Both the position numbers and the translations under genes were made by a program. The notes under the pieces are model-generated. The model was not told the DNA's origin. It made no database searches and saw only the letters and a program-made list of their open reading frames with translations. Positions 7,109 to 14,528 of a stretch of 16,316 bases of DNA are shown one piece after another (positions within the stretch are counted from its first letter, which is position 1; the number at the start of each line of letters is the position of its first letter). The DNA comes from Phycisphaerales bacterium UBA4658 (GTDB lineage: Bacteria; Planctomycetota; Phycisphaerae; Phycisphaerales; UBA1924), in contig DHLW01000153.1 in the NCBI GenBank assembly GCA_002405485.1, forward strand, positions 3,271-19,586, written 5' to 3'.

Positions 7109-7393
7109 GTGATGATGTTCCTGCACAGGCTCGCCCTCAAGCTCGGCATATGGAACGTCCCTGCCTTGGCCGAGTCCATGCCGGCCGACGTGCTGTACGG
7201 CTGGATGGCGTACTACCAGCTCGAGCCGTGGGGCGACGAGTGGCTGCGTAGTGCGGTCGGTTTTGCACAGTTCCAGAACGCCAACCGCGGCAAGAACAAG
7301 AAGGCGATGAAGCCGGAAGACTTCATGCCGGTCGAGAAGCGGGCCCAGACGCCCGAGCAAATGCTCGCGGTGCTGAACCAGATCCCAAGGTGA
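7109..7393 (+). CDS. Tail assembly chaperone, gpT-like / DUF4035-like (-1 frame)
   Basis: A 94-residue frame that matches the T-domain pattern of tail chaperones: FLHRLALKLGIWNVPALAESMPADVLYGWMAYYQLEPWGDEW, as seen in DUF4035-type proteins. It can be reached by -1 frameshifting from the gene at 6744, making a 216-residue GT-type fusion spanning 6744-7393. An independent start is also conceivable at GTG 7109, with GAGAGG upstream. The C-terminal half (QNANRGKNKKAMKPEDFMP) is basic and would be the tape-measure-binding part by analogy with lambda. I infer the fusion to be the main product. Confidence 0.82.
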   Translation: MMMFLHRLALKLGIWNVPALAESMPADVLYGWMAYYQLEPWGDEWLRSAVGFAQFQNANRGKNKKAMKPEDFMPVEKRAQTPEQMLAVLNQIPR

Positions 7394-7396
7394 CGC

Positions 7397-9169
7397 ATGG
7401 CCAGGAACTTCGGACGCGTAAACGTCTCGATTACGGCCAGCACCGGCGGGCTCACGGCCGGGCTCGCACGCGCCGCAAAGCAGCTGCAGGGCTTCGGCTC
7501 GACGGCCGCAAGGCTCAGCGGCCTGAACGCGGTAAACAGCGCCTTCGGCGGCATGGCCAAGTCTGTCGCATCCAGCCTTAATCCGGTTCGTCTGCTCACT
7601 GGTGCACTGCGGTCCCTCGTCGGCCAGGCGTTGCTGATCGCCGGCATCGCCGCTCCATTCATCGCCCTGACCAGGGCGGCGTCGTCGCTGGACCAAATCA
7701 GCAAAGACGCCAAACGGCTCGGGTTAGCCACTGCCGAGCTGCAAAACCTGACACAAGTGGCCGAGGAAGCGGGCATTGGCGGCGGGCAGCTAGTTGGAAT
7801 CCTGACCCGCCTGCAGCGTTCAACGGTTGCGCTTGGTCAGGGCTCGAAGTCTGCGACAGCCGCGTTCGCAAATCTTGGGCTGACAACCCAAGACCTCGCG
7901 GGCCTCTCGGCACAGGACCAGTTCGCGTTGATTGCCCAGCGGATCATGGCGCTCCCCACGGAGGCAGAGCGGGCCGCGGCGGCATTTGCGATCTTCGGCC
8001 GGCAAGGCGCGACCGCGATGGGCTTCATTGAGGCCGCCGCAGGCGGAGCGGTCGCCGAAATGGCCATGCTGCGGGACTCGCTCGGCGTCAATCTGACGAA
8101 CGAGCAGGGTGCGGAAATTGAGCGAATGAACGACATGCTTGGCCGCGTCGGCATGGTCGCGGGTGGCTTCTTCAATCAACTGTTGGCGGGCATCGCCCCG
8201 ACGATTGCAGATGTCGCCACTCGCATGACAGAGTTTTTCGCGAGCAACGAAAGCGGGTTCTCGCTGGCCGGGGCCGCTGCCGATACGTTTAACTCCGTGC
8301 TGCTCGCAATTGAACCAGCGTTTACGGCTCTATACGGATTCATTCAGGAGGTCGCACCGCTTGCCCAGGTCGCGTTTCAACTGATCGGCCAAGCGTTCAC
8401 GGTTGTCAAAGACCTGTTCATGGCTGGTGTGACGCAACTGAACGCAATTTTCGCAGGGTTCTTTGGCGAAACGGCGGGGGGCTTTAAGAGCTCTAACACC
8501 GTTGCAATGGTGTTCGCCAACGCTCTGCGTATGGTCGCCGGTACTGTGACTTTTCTGTATGGTGCTTTCCAGGTTCTGTTCAGCATCTTCGCCAAGCTTG
8601 AGCAGGTCTTTTCAAACTTCATTAGCTTTATCAGCGGTGGCTTGGCTGGCGTGCTTAACAGGTTCGCAGACGCCGCAGAGCGGGCCGGGCTCACAAGCTT
8701 GGCCGAGTCGCTTCGCACTGGTGCTGGTTCCGCACAAAGTTTTTCTGACGCCGCGGCGTCGCAGGCGCAGGGCTGGGGTGAGGCTGCATCAACCGCGTTT
8801 CAAAACGGGATGGACAACATGACCAACCCGTTCGCACAGTTTGATTCTGCGATGGCTGCGGCGCAGGCAGCGCGAGGCGAAACAGAGAGCAAACGAGTTG
8901 TAAAAACCGCAGGCGACGCTGGCGACAAAATCAAAAGGGCAATCGCCCTGTCAACAAAGGAACTTAAAGCCATCGTGGCAGGCACTGCGGCTGGCGAGAC
9001 GTTCCGCAACAACATTCTGCGAGGCGCAGACCCGCGCATCTCCGGGGTGGATGCCGCTAAAGAGACGGCCGACAACACCGAAGAGATGGTCGACCAGCTG
9101 GATGCGTTGCCTGACCAGCTCGCGTCCGCCATGGGCGGCGGACTCGGGCTCGCAACGATTGGCGTGTAG
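7397..9169 (+). CDS. Tape measure protein
   Basis: A 590-residue tail length ruler. It starts at ATG 7397, 3 nt after the T frame, with AAGGTGA overlapping that stop. It opens with a short basic stretch, then alanine-rich helix with a hydrophobic segment near residues 77-92. The repeated long helices and hydrophobic stretches at roughly residues 300-425 (phenylalanine-rich) are typical of tape measures. TTQDLAGLSAQDQFALIAQRIMALPTEAERAAAAFAIFGRQG around 162-203 matches the family's usual internal block. Using the known rule of about 0.15 nm per residue, the tail would be near 90 nm; that figure is an estimate. Confidence 0.93.
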   Translation: MARNFGRVNVSITASTGGLTAGLARAAKQLQGFGSTAARLSGLNAVNSAFGGMAKSVASSLNPVRLLTGALRSLVGQALLIAGIAAPFIALTRAASSLDQISKDAKRLGLATAELQNLTQVAEEAGIGGGQLVGILTRLQRSTVALGQGSKSATAAFANLGLTTQDLAGLSAQDQFALIAQRIMALPTEAERAAAAFAIFGRQGATAMGFIEAAAGGAVAEMAMLRDSLGVNLTNEQGAEIERMNDMLGRVGMVAGGFFNQLLAGIAPTIADVATRMTEFFASNESGFSLAGAAADTFNSVLLAIEPAFTALYGFIQEVAPLAQVAFQLIGQAFTVVKDLFMAGVTQLNAIFAGFFGETAGGFKSSNTVAMVFANALRMVAGTVTFLYGAFQVLFSIFAKLEQVFSNFISFISGGLAGVLNRFADAAERAGLTSLAESLRTGAGSAQSFSDAAASQAQGWGEAASTAFQNGMDNMTNPFAQFDSAMAAAQAARGETESKRVVKTAGDAGDKIKRAIALSTKELKAIVAGTAAGETFRNNILRGADPRISGVDAAKETADNTEEMVDQLDALPDQLASAMGGGLGLATIGV

Positions 9170-9171
9170 CG

Positions 9172-10074
9172 ATGGCAATTACAGACGTAGTCATTCTGTA
9201 CGAAGACGCAGTCGAGGAGGCGAAAGCCGAGAAGGGCTGCGTGCGCCGCCTGGGGCAGCGGGTGCTTCTTGCGAAGACGGACACAAAGAACCCGTCATTT
9301 ACAGACATCGCCGAAAATACGAGCCAATGGCCTGGGCTTGGCAACCAGAAGATTCCGCAGATCAACGACGAGCATATGTTTGGGACGTACAAGCTGTTCG
9401 TCCGCAGCCGCAAGTTCTCATGGTTTAAGGGAACCGAGAACGGCGTTCAAATCGACGTGCAATACGAGAGCGTCGACGAAGAAGAAGGTCAACAACAGGA
9501 GCCGCCGAACGAAGACCCGCAGACATGGAAGCGAATCAGCATCAGCAGCTCGCAGGTCACCGTGCCTGCGACGAAGGGTCGGGAGGTGGACGACCTCAAC
9601 CCGGAGCCGATTACCAATTCTGCGTTCGACCCGGTCGACGGGCTTGAGGAAGAAACCGCCATAGCGGTGATGAAGTACACGAATACGTTTGCGGTTAACC
9701 CGAACCTGCCGAAGTTTTATGACTACCTCAACACGACCAACGATGCGCCGTTCTTAGGTGCTGCAAAAAACACACTGCGAGTAACAGGGTTTTCCGCGGA
9801 CTTTGATGACGCCACACAAGTCTGGCAGGTATCGCTTGAGATCACATACAACCCGAAAGAGTGGAAGATTGACTACTACGACGCCGGGTTCAACGAAATC
9901 AAGGACGGCAAAAAGCAGGCGATCGTGGATGACCGCGGCAACCCTGTGTCGCAGCCGGTCGCACTCGACAACACCGGCGCTGCCAAGGGCGTCGGGTACC
10001 CGCCGGACATCCTGACCGTGTACCCGTATGAGTCAAAGAACTTCGCAAACATGCTCAACGATTTGAGGATCTAA
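9172..10074 (+). CDS. Unknown tail protein after the tape measure
   Basis: A 300-residue protein, 2 nt after the tape measure stop. No family is recognised. It has an N-terminal helix rich in Glu/Ala/Lys, a strand-rich middle (YKLFVRSRKFSWFKG, TWKRISISSSQVTVP), and a second half of alternating aromatic and polar residues (TLRVTGFSADFD, WQVSLEITYNPKEWKIDYYDAGF) that suggests beta-sheet. It ends in YPYESKNFANMLNDLRI. The position suits distal tail or baseplate-hub proteins, but I see no Dit or Tal signature. The ribosome site is weak, so it probably relies on coupling. Confidence 0.7.
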   Translation: MAITDVVILYEDAVEEAKAEKGCVRRLGQRVLLAKTDTKNPSFTDIAENTSQWPGLGNQKIPQINDEHMFGTYKLFVRSRKFSWFKGTENGVQIDVQYESVDEEEGQQQEPPNEDPQTWKRISISSSQVTVPATKGREVDDLNPEPITNSAFDPVDGLEEETAIAVMKYTNTFAVNPNLPKFYDYLNTTNDAPFLGAAKNTLRVTGFSADFDDATQVWQVSLEITYNPKEWKIDYYDAGFNEIKDGKKQAIVDDRGNPVSQPVALDNTGAAKGVGYPPDILTVYPYESKNFANMLNDLRI

Positions 10075-10076
10075 CC

Positions 10077-10472
10077 ATGGCCAATGAAATCAGTGTTTCC
10101 GTCACGCTCAACCTGACCAACGGCAACCTAGAGGAACGCTTCAACCGGAGCACACGATACGACCAGACAAAGGCGCTTTCGGTTGGCGGCGTGCTCGAGG
10201 TCGGCACAGCGGTCCAGACGGTATCCCTCGGGGCCGTAACCACCGCAGGGTACGCAGCGTTCCGCAGCGTCCACACCGCGACGGCCGGCACGCACTACGT
10301 GCACATCGGGCACTATGACGGCACGACGCTGCAGTCTTTTGCAAGGCTTCAACGGGGCGATGTTGCCGGCCCGGTCCGGCTGGCCAAGAACGTCACGATC
10401 GGCCTGCAGGCGGTTACCGCCGCGAGTCACGCGTCGGCTCATCCGGTGCAGTTCCTCGTCCTGTCGGAGTAA
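10077..10472 (+). CDS. Unknown small tail-region protein (131 aa)
   Basis: A 131-residue protein beginning 2 nt after the previous stop, with GAGG upstream of ATG 10077. It is beta-rich and Ser/Thr/Ala-rich: SVSVTLNLTNGNLEERFN, GTAVQTVSLGAVTTAGYAAF, THYVHIGHYDGTTLQ. There is no signal peptide or membrane segment. This composition resembles small virion accessory proteins, but I cannot assign a family. The next gene follows after 3 nt, so this is an operon member. Confidence 0.65.
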   Translation: MANEISVSVTLNLTNGNLEERFNRSTRYDQTKALSVGGVLEVGTAVQTVSLGAVTTAGYAAFRSVHTATAGTHYVHIGHYDGTTLQSFARLQRGDVAGPVRLAKNVTIGLQAVTAASHASAHPVQFLVLSE

Positions 10473-10475
10473 CCC

Positions 10476-10823
10476 ATGGCCGGCGTTTTCGGTTTCAGTG
10501 CTGACGACGCCAAGCGCATCGGCGAGGTCGTGCGGGAGGTCGAGGGCACCCGATCGGGTCGACTGAAGGGCGTCCCACCGGGCGGTGCTAACCCCGGCGT
10601 GCGGATCATGCTCGGCAAGCGATCGACGCTGAGCTGGGGCAAGGGCGGCGTGTCGGCAGTGGTGACTGCCTACGCAGGGGCCCATCCAGCTGCGCAGGCC
10701 GTCGGAACGATGGTGGCCTGGAACTACTTCGTCGAGTTGAGCACGGCACCGACCGCCAGCTCGAACTGGGTCGGTTTGTCCAACAACGGCTTTGGCTGGA
10801 TCGTCATTGCCGCGGAGTGCTAG
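10476..10823 (+). CDS. Unknown small tail-region protein with FSxDDAKRI start (115 aa)
   Basis: A 115-residue protein with an opening FGFSADDAKRIGEVVREVEGTRSGRLKG helix, then a small glycine-rich beta domain ending in NNGFGWIVIAAEC. A similar opening (FSxxDAxRIxxVVRxVE) is one I recall from uncharacterised planctomycete phage proteins; that is from memory and unverified. The start at ATG 10476 has GGAG a few bases upstream, 3 nt after the previous stop. No function is assigned. Confidence 0.65.
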   Translation: MAGVFGFSADDAKRIGEVVREVEGTRSGRLKGVPPGGANPGVRIMLGKRSTLSWGKGGVSAVVTAYAGAHPAAQAVGTMVAWNYFVELSTAPTASSNWVGLSNNGFGWIVIAAEC

Positions 10824-10826
10824 CCC

Positions 10827-11444
10827 ATGGCAATGTTCGGCGGATCCTGCGATGACTGCTGCAAGGCCTGCCGCGGCGGCTGCGATTTGCGGAAGCAGTT
10901 CGGCGAAGTCGTGTTTGTGGAGTGCGTCAATGGCTGCCGTTGCACGTTGCATCCGTGCGGGTGTTACGAGACGGATGCCGATAACAACCTTTTGCCGTGG
11001 TATCACTGCAGCGCCAACTGCAACGCAGACGGGGAACTTGTGGCGTTCGGGGTTTGCCTAACAGCACCCACAGAGCAAGCGGAAGAGTTGCGGCCTCCGC
11101 TGGAGGCGTGGGTGCGTGCAGTGCGTACGTGGATGGAGGAACACGGCTACACGAGCACTTCTTTTGATAGCGATCGGTGCTATCAGCTCGAAGAGGGCGG
11201 CGGCGGCCCTGGCGGATCGCAGAACGTCATGATGATCGCCTACGGGTGCTGCCCAGAAGGCTTCGACCTTGATGGCGAATGCCTCAACATTGGCGACCTA
11301 GAGCCGAATATTGACCGCCCGTACACGGCGACGGTGTATCGCAACAACCCCGCGGGCTTACCAGCCTGGCTAATCGACATCGACTGCGACCCGCCGACCG
11401 GAATCATTGGACGGGTCATTCCTCCATGCAATCCGCTGCCTTAA
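10827..11444 (+). CDS. Cysteine-rich tail-region protein of unknown function
   Basis: A 205-residue protein with 19 cysteines by hand count; 13 of them lie in the first 80 residues. The N-terminal cluster contains SCDDCCKACRGGC, followed by VECVNGCRCTLHPCGC and HCSANC. A central helix (EQAEELRPPLEAWVRAVRTWMEEHGY) follows, then a Gly-rich turn (EEGGGGPGGSQ) and a second cysteine group (YGCCPEGFDLDGEC, DIDCDPP, PPCNP). There is no signal peptide. The pattern suggests several metal-bound knots rather than disulphides in the reducing cytoplasm, but I recognise no zinc-finger family. The gene ends inside the next one (19-nt overlap). Confidence 0.65.
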   Translation: MAMFGGSCDDCCKACRGGCDLRKQFGEVVFVECVNGCRCTLHPCGCYETDADNNLLPWYHCSANCNADGELVAFGVCLTAPTEQAEELRPPLEAWVRAVRTWMEEHGYTSTSFDSDRCYQLEEGGGGPGGSQNVMMIAYGCCPEGFDLDGECLNIGDLEPNIDRPYTATVYRNNPAGLPAWLIDIDCDPPTGIIGRVIPPCNPLP

Positions 11445-11914
11445 TCAACTGCCACCGCAAGCACCTCCAGGCCCGCTGTCGCCAACGCGGCTACACGCTT
11501 GAAGAGGTCGCGGCCTGCGTCGTGCACGAGCATGGCGAACGGCTGCTGGTCGACCCGAACCACCCCGACTACCCGCGCGAGCCCAAGCCCGGCTTCGAGC
11601 CGCCCGAGGCGCAGCCGGTGCCGCCCGGCCCTGGAACGCACCTGAAGCGGCTGTTGGGCCGCGTCGGCATCCAGGCCAGCCCGACGTGCTCGTGCAACGC
11701 GAGGGCGCAGACGATGGACGCCAAGGGTTGCGATTGGTGCGAGGAACACGTGGACCAGATCGTGGGCTGGCTCCGCGAGGAGGCTGGGAAGCGTCGCCTG
11801 CCGTTCGTTGACGCGATCGGTAGGGTGCTAGTCAGGCGTGCGATTAGCAACGCCCGAAAGGAGCAGGCCCGTGCCAAAGCCAAGGAAGGCGAAGCCCAAG
11901 GGCCCGCAGTTTGA
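11426..11914 (+). CDS. Two-part conserved phage protein of unknown function
   Basis: A 162-residue protein starting at ATG 11426, overlapping the previous gene by 19 nt; no clear ribosome site is visible, so re-initiation is likely. The N-terminal part has RCRQRGYTLEEVAACVVHEHG followed by LVDPNHPDYP. The C-terminal part has GPGTHLKRLLGRVGI, then SPTCSCNARAQTMDAKGCDWC, then DQIVGWLREEAGKRRLPFV and RVLVRRAISNAR. This conserved combination is one I associate with uncharacterised planctomycete phage or prophage proteins. The cysteines (CSC and CDWC) could bind a metal. Function is unknown. Confidence 0.7.
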   Translation: MQSAALINCHRKHLQARCRQRGYTLEEVAACVVHEHGERLLVDPNHPDYPREPKPGFEPPEAQPVPPGPGTHLKRLLGRVGIQASPTCSCNARAQTMDAKGCDWCEEHVDQIVGWLREEAGKRRLPFVDAIGRVLVRRAISNARKEQARAKAKEGEAQGPAV

Positions 11915-12056
11915 CGACGCCCCGCTAGATGCGGACGACGAGGAGGGGGCGTGTCCGATTCCCGACGAGGACGGCAACGTCGTCCTACGTCGGGGCAAGC
12001 CCGCAACGAAAGGAAGCAAGCGTGGCAAAGGAAAAGCCGAAAAGCCTGCTCGATGA
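11871..12056 (+). CDS. Small charged protein (61 aa)
   Basis: A 61-residue protein from GTG 11871 with an excellent AAAGGAG at 11857-11863 and 7-nt spacer, overlapping the previous gene by 44 nt. It is a basic N-terminus (PKPRKAKPKGPQF), an acidic centre (DDAPLDADDEEG, PDEDGN) and a basic tail (KGSKRGKGKAEKPAR). No fold or family is recognised. The strong ribosome site is the main support, since the sequence itself is low-complexity. Confidence 0.5.
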   Translation: MPKPRKAKPKGPQFDDAPLDADDEEGACPIPDEDGNVVLRRGKPATKGSKRGKGKAEKPAR

Positions 12057-12279
12057 CGTGCTCGCGAAGAACCTGCGAAACCGGCCCGGCTTTCAGACGT
12101 GGTTCGACCGGTTGACGCCAGAGCAGCAGGCAGAGATGCGGGCGGTGCATGACGCTTTTGACCCGTCACAGCATCAGAAATTGGCGTACGCTCGCGCGGT
12201 CTTGGAAGCAGCCCGCGAACGTGGCATCCCAACCTCTGGCCTGCAGGGAGTCATCGCGTGGCTAAAAAGGCCCTTGTAG
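12022..12279 (+). CDS. Small helical protein, unknown (85 aa)
   Basis: An 85-residue protein from GTG 12022 with AAAGGAAG upstream, overlapping its neighbour by 35 nt. It is almost entirely helical: KSLLDDVLAKNLRNRPGFQTWFDRLT, PEQQAEMRAVHDAF, QKLAYARAVLEAARERGIPTSGLQGVIAWL. The C-terminal short helix and turn could be a DNA-binding unit, but that is a guess. It overlaps the metallophosphoesterase start by 22 nt, which implies coupled translation. Confidence 0.6.
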   Translation: MAKEKPKSLLDDVLAKNLRNRPGFQTWFDRLTPEQQAEMRAVHDAFDPSQHQKLAYARAVLEAARERGIPTSGLQGVIAWLKRPL

Positions 12280-13391
12280 ATTCCGTCGCGGATCTCGTGG
12301 CGGACGAATCCCGGCTCGCGACCGATGCCGAACTTGCCCGGCTCCGGGCGGAGGTTGCGTCGTACAAGGGCCGGTACAAAGCCGCCCTGGCCCAGATCGA
12401 CCGGGAGCGGGAACGGGCCGACGCCCTCGTGCAGCTGCGTGGCATCAAGGCCTCGCCCAGGCCTGTGACCAAAAGCGTCAAGGGGCGGAAGCACTCGGCC
12501 ACGATGGTCGTACTGCTGTCCGACATTCACGCCGAAGAGACCGTGCGCCCTGAGACAGTCGATTTCCAGAATGAATACAACCTCGACATTTGCGACCAGC
12601 GTCTAGCGGAACTGCAGGAGCGATTTGTGCAGATGCTCGAAGCCGAGCGGACGCTTGCCGACATCCACCGCGTCGTTGTTTGGCTGGGCGGCGACATGAT
12701 CAGCGGGATGATTCATCCAGAACTCGCAGAAGAAAACAGCCTGCATCCGCTGGCAGCTATCCGTTGGATTGGCGAGCGACTGCGACGGTTCATCGACTGC
12801 GCAAGCGACAACGCCCGCGAAGTCATCGTCGCCACCAGCTGCGGCAACCACGGCAGGACGACAGAGAAGATGCGATCTAACGAGGCAGATACCAGCTACG
12901 AGCACCATCTGTATCTGACGATGCAGGCGGCCGAGACGAGGGCCAACGTCAGGTGGCAAGTTGGCGAGGGGCACCTCAACTACCTTGACCTTGACGGGTT
13001 TGTGGTGAGGTTCAGTCACGGTCACTCCGTGAAGTATCAGTCGGGCATCGGCGGCATACATGTTCCACTAAAAAAGAAGATTGCCGCGTGGGACACGACG
13101 CGACGCGCGGACCTTACCTGCATCGGGCACTGGCACCAGTTCTCTGCAGGACGAAACTACGTGACCAACGGCAGCGTGATTGGACAGTCTGCATACGCTG
13201 TGAAAATCGGTGCCGATGGAAGCGAGTCACCAGCCCAGGCGGCAATCGTCATCGACCACAAGCGAAACGAAATCACTAAGGCGTTCCGGTTGTTCTGTGA
13301 CCGCGACCGCAGAAAGGATGCCCATGCAGACGATCGAACGGGAAGCCCCGACACTGGACAACGTCAACGCCGCACTGCGAAGCGCCGTTGA
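12258..13391 (+). CDS. Calcineurin-like metallophosphoesterase
   Basis: A 377-residue enzyme expected to hydrolyse phosphoester bonds with two bound metals. It starts at GTG 12258 with AGGGAG upstream. The full motif set is present: SDIHAE with D89 and H91, GGDMIS with D146, SCGNHGR with N197 and H198, SHGHS with H254/H256, and GHWHQ with H291/H293. Residues 1-70 form a charged, coiled-coil-like helix. The final 30 residues are basic and low-complexity. The last 68 nt overlap the next gene in another frame, so that tail may be unimportant. It could be a nuclease/phosphatase in phage DNA metabolism; the substrate is unknown. It shares no obvious signature with SbcD beyond the fold motifs. Confidence 0.88.
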   Translation: MAKKALVDSVADLVADESRLATDAELARLRAEVASYKGRYKAALAQIDRERERADALVQLRGIKASPRPVTKSVKGRKHSATMVVLLSDIHAEETVRPETVDFQNEYNLDICDQRLAELQERFVQMLEAERTLADIHRVVVWLGGDMISGMIHPELAEENSLHPLAAIRWIGERLRRFIDCASDNAREVIVATSCGNHGRTTEKMRSNEADTSYEHHLYLTMQAAETRANVRWQVGEGHLNYLDLDGFVVRFSHGHSVKYQSGIGGIHVPLKKKIAAWDTTRRADLTCIGHWHQFSAGRNYVTNGSVIGQSAYAVKIGADGSESPAQAAIVIDHKRNEITKAFRLFCDRDRRKDAHADDRTGSPDTGQRQRRTAKRR

Positions 13392-13791
13392 GGCGAGGTT
13401 GAACGCGACGCCGCCCGAGGGATGCTGCGACGGCGGGCGGTGCCAGCCGAAGGCCACGACCACGCACCCAAGCAGCCAGCGTTTTCTTGACCTGCTCGCC
13501 GAGATGGAGAAGCTGCACCGCAGCAAGTCGGCCGACTACGGCAGCGAATCGGACCCGCTCGCCAACGTCCGCCAGGGTGCCGAGTTCGTCTGCATTGAGC
13601 CGTGGCGTGGAGCCATGGTGCGAATCGCCGACAAAGTTCAGCGGCTGCGGACCTACTGCCGCACCGGGCGGCTCGTGCACGAGGGCGTACGCGACACGCT
13701 CTTAGACCTCGCGGCGTATAGCCTGCTGGCTATCGTGCTTTTCGATGAGGGACAGGACGATGCATCCAGAAGCTCCACAGAAAGGACGTGA
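13324..13791 (+). CDS. MazG/DUF1599-like NTP pyrophosphohydrolase-fold protein
   Basis: A 155-residue protein. I chose ATG 13324 (AAGG about 6 nt upstream); ATG 13318 is two codons earlier. Residues 52-76 read RFLDLLAEMEKLHRSKSADYG, with the K-x3-DYG pattern of DUF1599-type domains. MVRIADKVQRL follows at 98-108, and EGVRDTLLDLAAYSLLAIVLF at 120-140 has the E-x3-D-x3-D helix typical of all-alpha NTP pyrophosphohydrolases. Residues 31-41 carry a CC...C cluster. If active it would cleave a nucleoside triphosphate and may shape the phage nucleotide pool. It overlaps the phosphoesterase gene by 68 nt. Confidence 0.72.
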   Translation: MQTIEREAPTLDNVNAALRSAVEARLNATPPEGCCDGGRCQPKATTTHPSSQRFLDLLAEMEKLHRSKSADYGSESDPLANVRQGAEFVCIEPWRGAMVRIADKVQRLRTYCRTGRLVHEGVRDTLLDLAAYSLLAIVLFDEGQDDASRSSTERT

Positions 13792-13792
13792 C

Positions 13793-14224
13793 ATGACGCA
13801 AGACAATCGCAATGGGTCTGACCCAATGCTTGATTCTCACTCGCCCTATCATTTTCGCATTAGGATTGATACGCACGACCACGGAAACAAGGTCTTTGAG
13901 GAGTTAGGGCAATTCGATTGCCAAACCGAGATGAGTCGCGCAGTCGCTTGGGCGATGGCTCGCGGGCTTGATGCGTGTTTCAACGTCCCGCCGTCATCGG
14001 CAGAATTGCTTTACGCTACGGAATCGCATAAGCACGGCAACGGGCTGCTTGCCGCTATCGGCTATGCGGTGGGCGAATGCTGGACCGGATGCTGCAATCT
14101 TGAGGAAGCAGTCTCTATCCGTATCGACATAGACAAACTCATGGAAGAAGAGAGCGCCGACAAAAAGGATATGTCCGCGAAAGTATTGAGACGTAAGGGC
14201 GTTGAGGTTGTTCGTGCAAAGTGA
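13793..14224 (+). CDS. Orphan protein in a low-GC island
   Basis: A 143-residue protein from ATG 13793 (AAAGGA upstream), one base after the previous stop. No family is recognised. Visible segments are FRIRIDTHDHGNKVFEELGQF, MSRAVAWAMARGLDACFNVPP and a cysteine-bearing AVGECWTGCCNLEEAVSIRID. GC over 13801-14220 is 52% (220 of 420 by hand), against 70% in a sampled capsid line. The shift suggests recent acquisition. The next gene starts inside its end (11-nt overlap). Confidence 0.65.
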   Translation: MTQDNRNGSDPMLDSHSPYHFRIRIDTHDHGNKVFEELGQFDCQTEMSRAVAWAMARGLDACFNVPPSSAELLYATESHKHGNGLLAAIGYAVGECWTGCCNLEEAVSIRIDIDKLMEEESADKKDMSAKVLRRKGVEVVRAK

Positions 14225-14420
14225 GAATTGTGACCCGCTGCCCTACACCGAAGCCGAGGCCGAGGAGGCCAGGTTGTTCGTCGGTCGCTTCGGCCCGTCA
14301 AACGCTTGGACGGCTACCAACGGCACCGCGGCACGCATGATCGGGCGGCTGCTTGAAGAGCGTCGGCAGCTCGTGGAGACGATCGCACTGCTACGGGCTC
14401 GCATCGAGCAGATGACCTAG
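14214..14420 (+). CDS. Short coiled-coil protein (68 aa), last gene of the plus-strand block
   Basis: A 68-residue protein from GTG 14214 with GAGG at 14204-14207. The N-terminus has PLPYTEAEAEEARLFV; the C-terminus is a strong heptad-like helix (MIGRLLEERRQLVETIALL). It overlaps the previous gene by 11 nt. No function is recognised. A hairpin at 14438-14471 follows it, so it is probably the last gene of this transcript. Confidence 0.6.
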   Translation: MQSENCDPLPYTEAEAEEARLFVGRFGPSNAWTATNGTAARMIGRLLEERRQLVETIALLRARIEQMT

Positions 14421-14437
14421 ACCGGGCGGCGGGAGCG

Positions 14438-14471
14438 GCGGCCGAGGGCTTCACCCTTTCACCTCGGTCGC
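14438..14471. terminator. Hairpin between convergent genes, possible terminator
   Basis: GCGGCCGAGG (14438-14447) pairs with CCTCGGTCGC (14462-14471) with 9 of 10 matches around a 14-nt loop. It lies between the last plus-strand gene and the minus-strand integrase stop, the expected place for a bidirectional terminator. There is no T-run on the plus side, so rho-independent action is unproven. Confidence 0.45.
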
Positions 14472-14528
14472 CCCCGCCTGCTCGTGCGGATCGTGCCGGC
14501 TGCGTCGGTGTGCTTCGCGGAGGAAGTT

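Noticed and set aside
10128..11006. 292-residue minus-strand frame opposite tail-tip genes
   Set aside because: It spans three well-spaced plus-strand genes with ribosome sites, and shows no domain.
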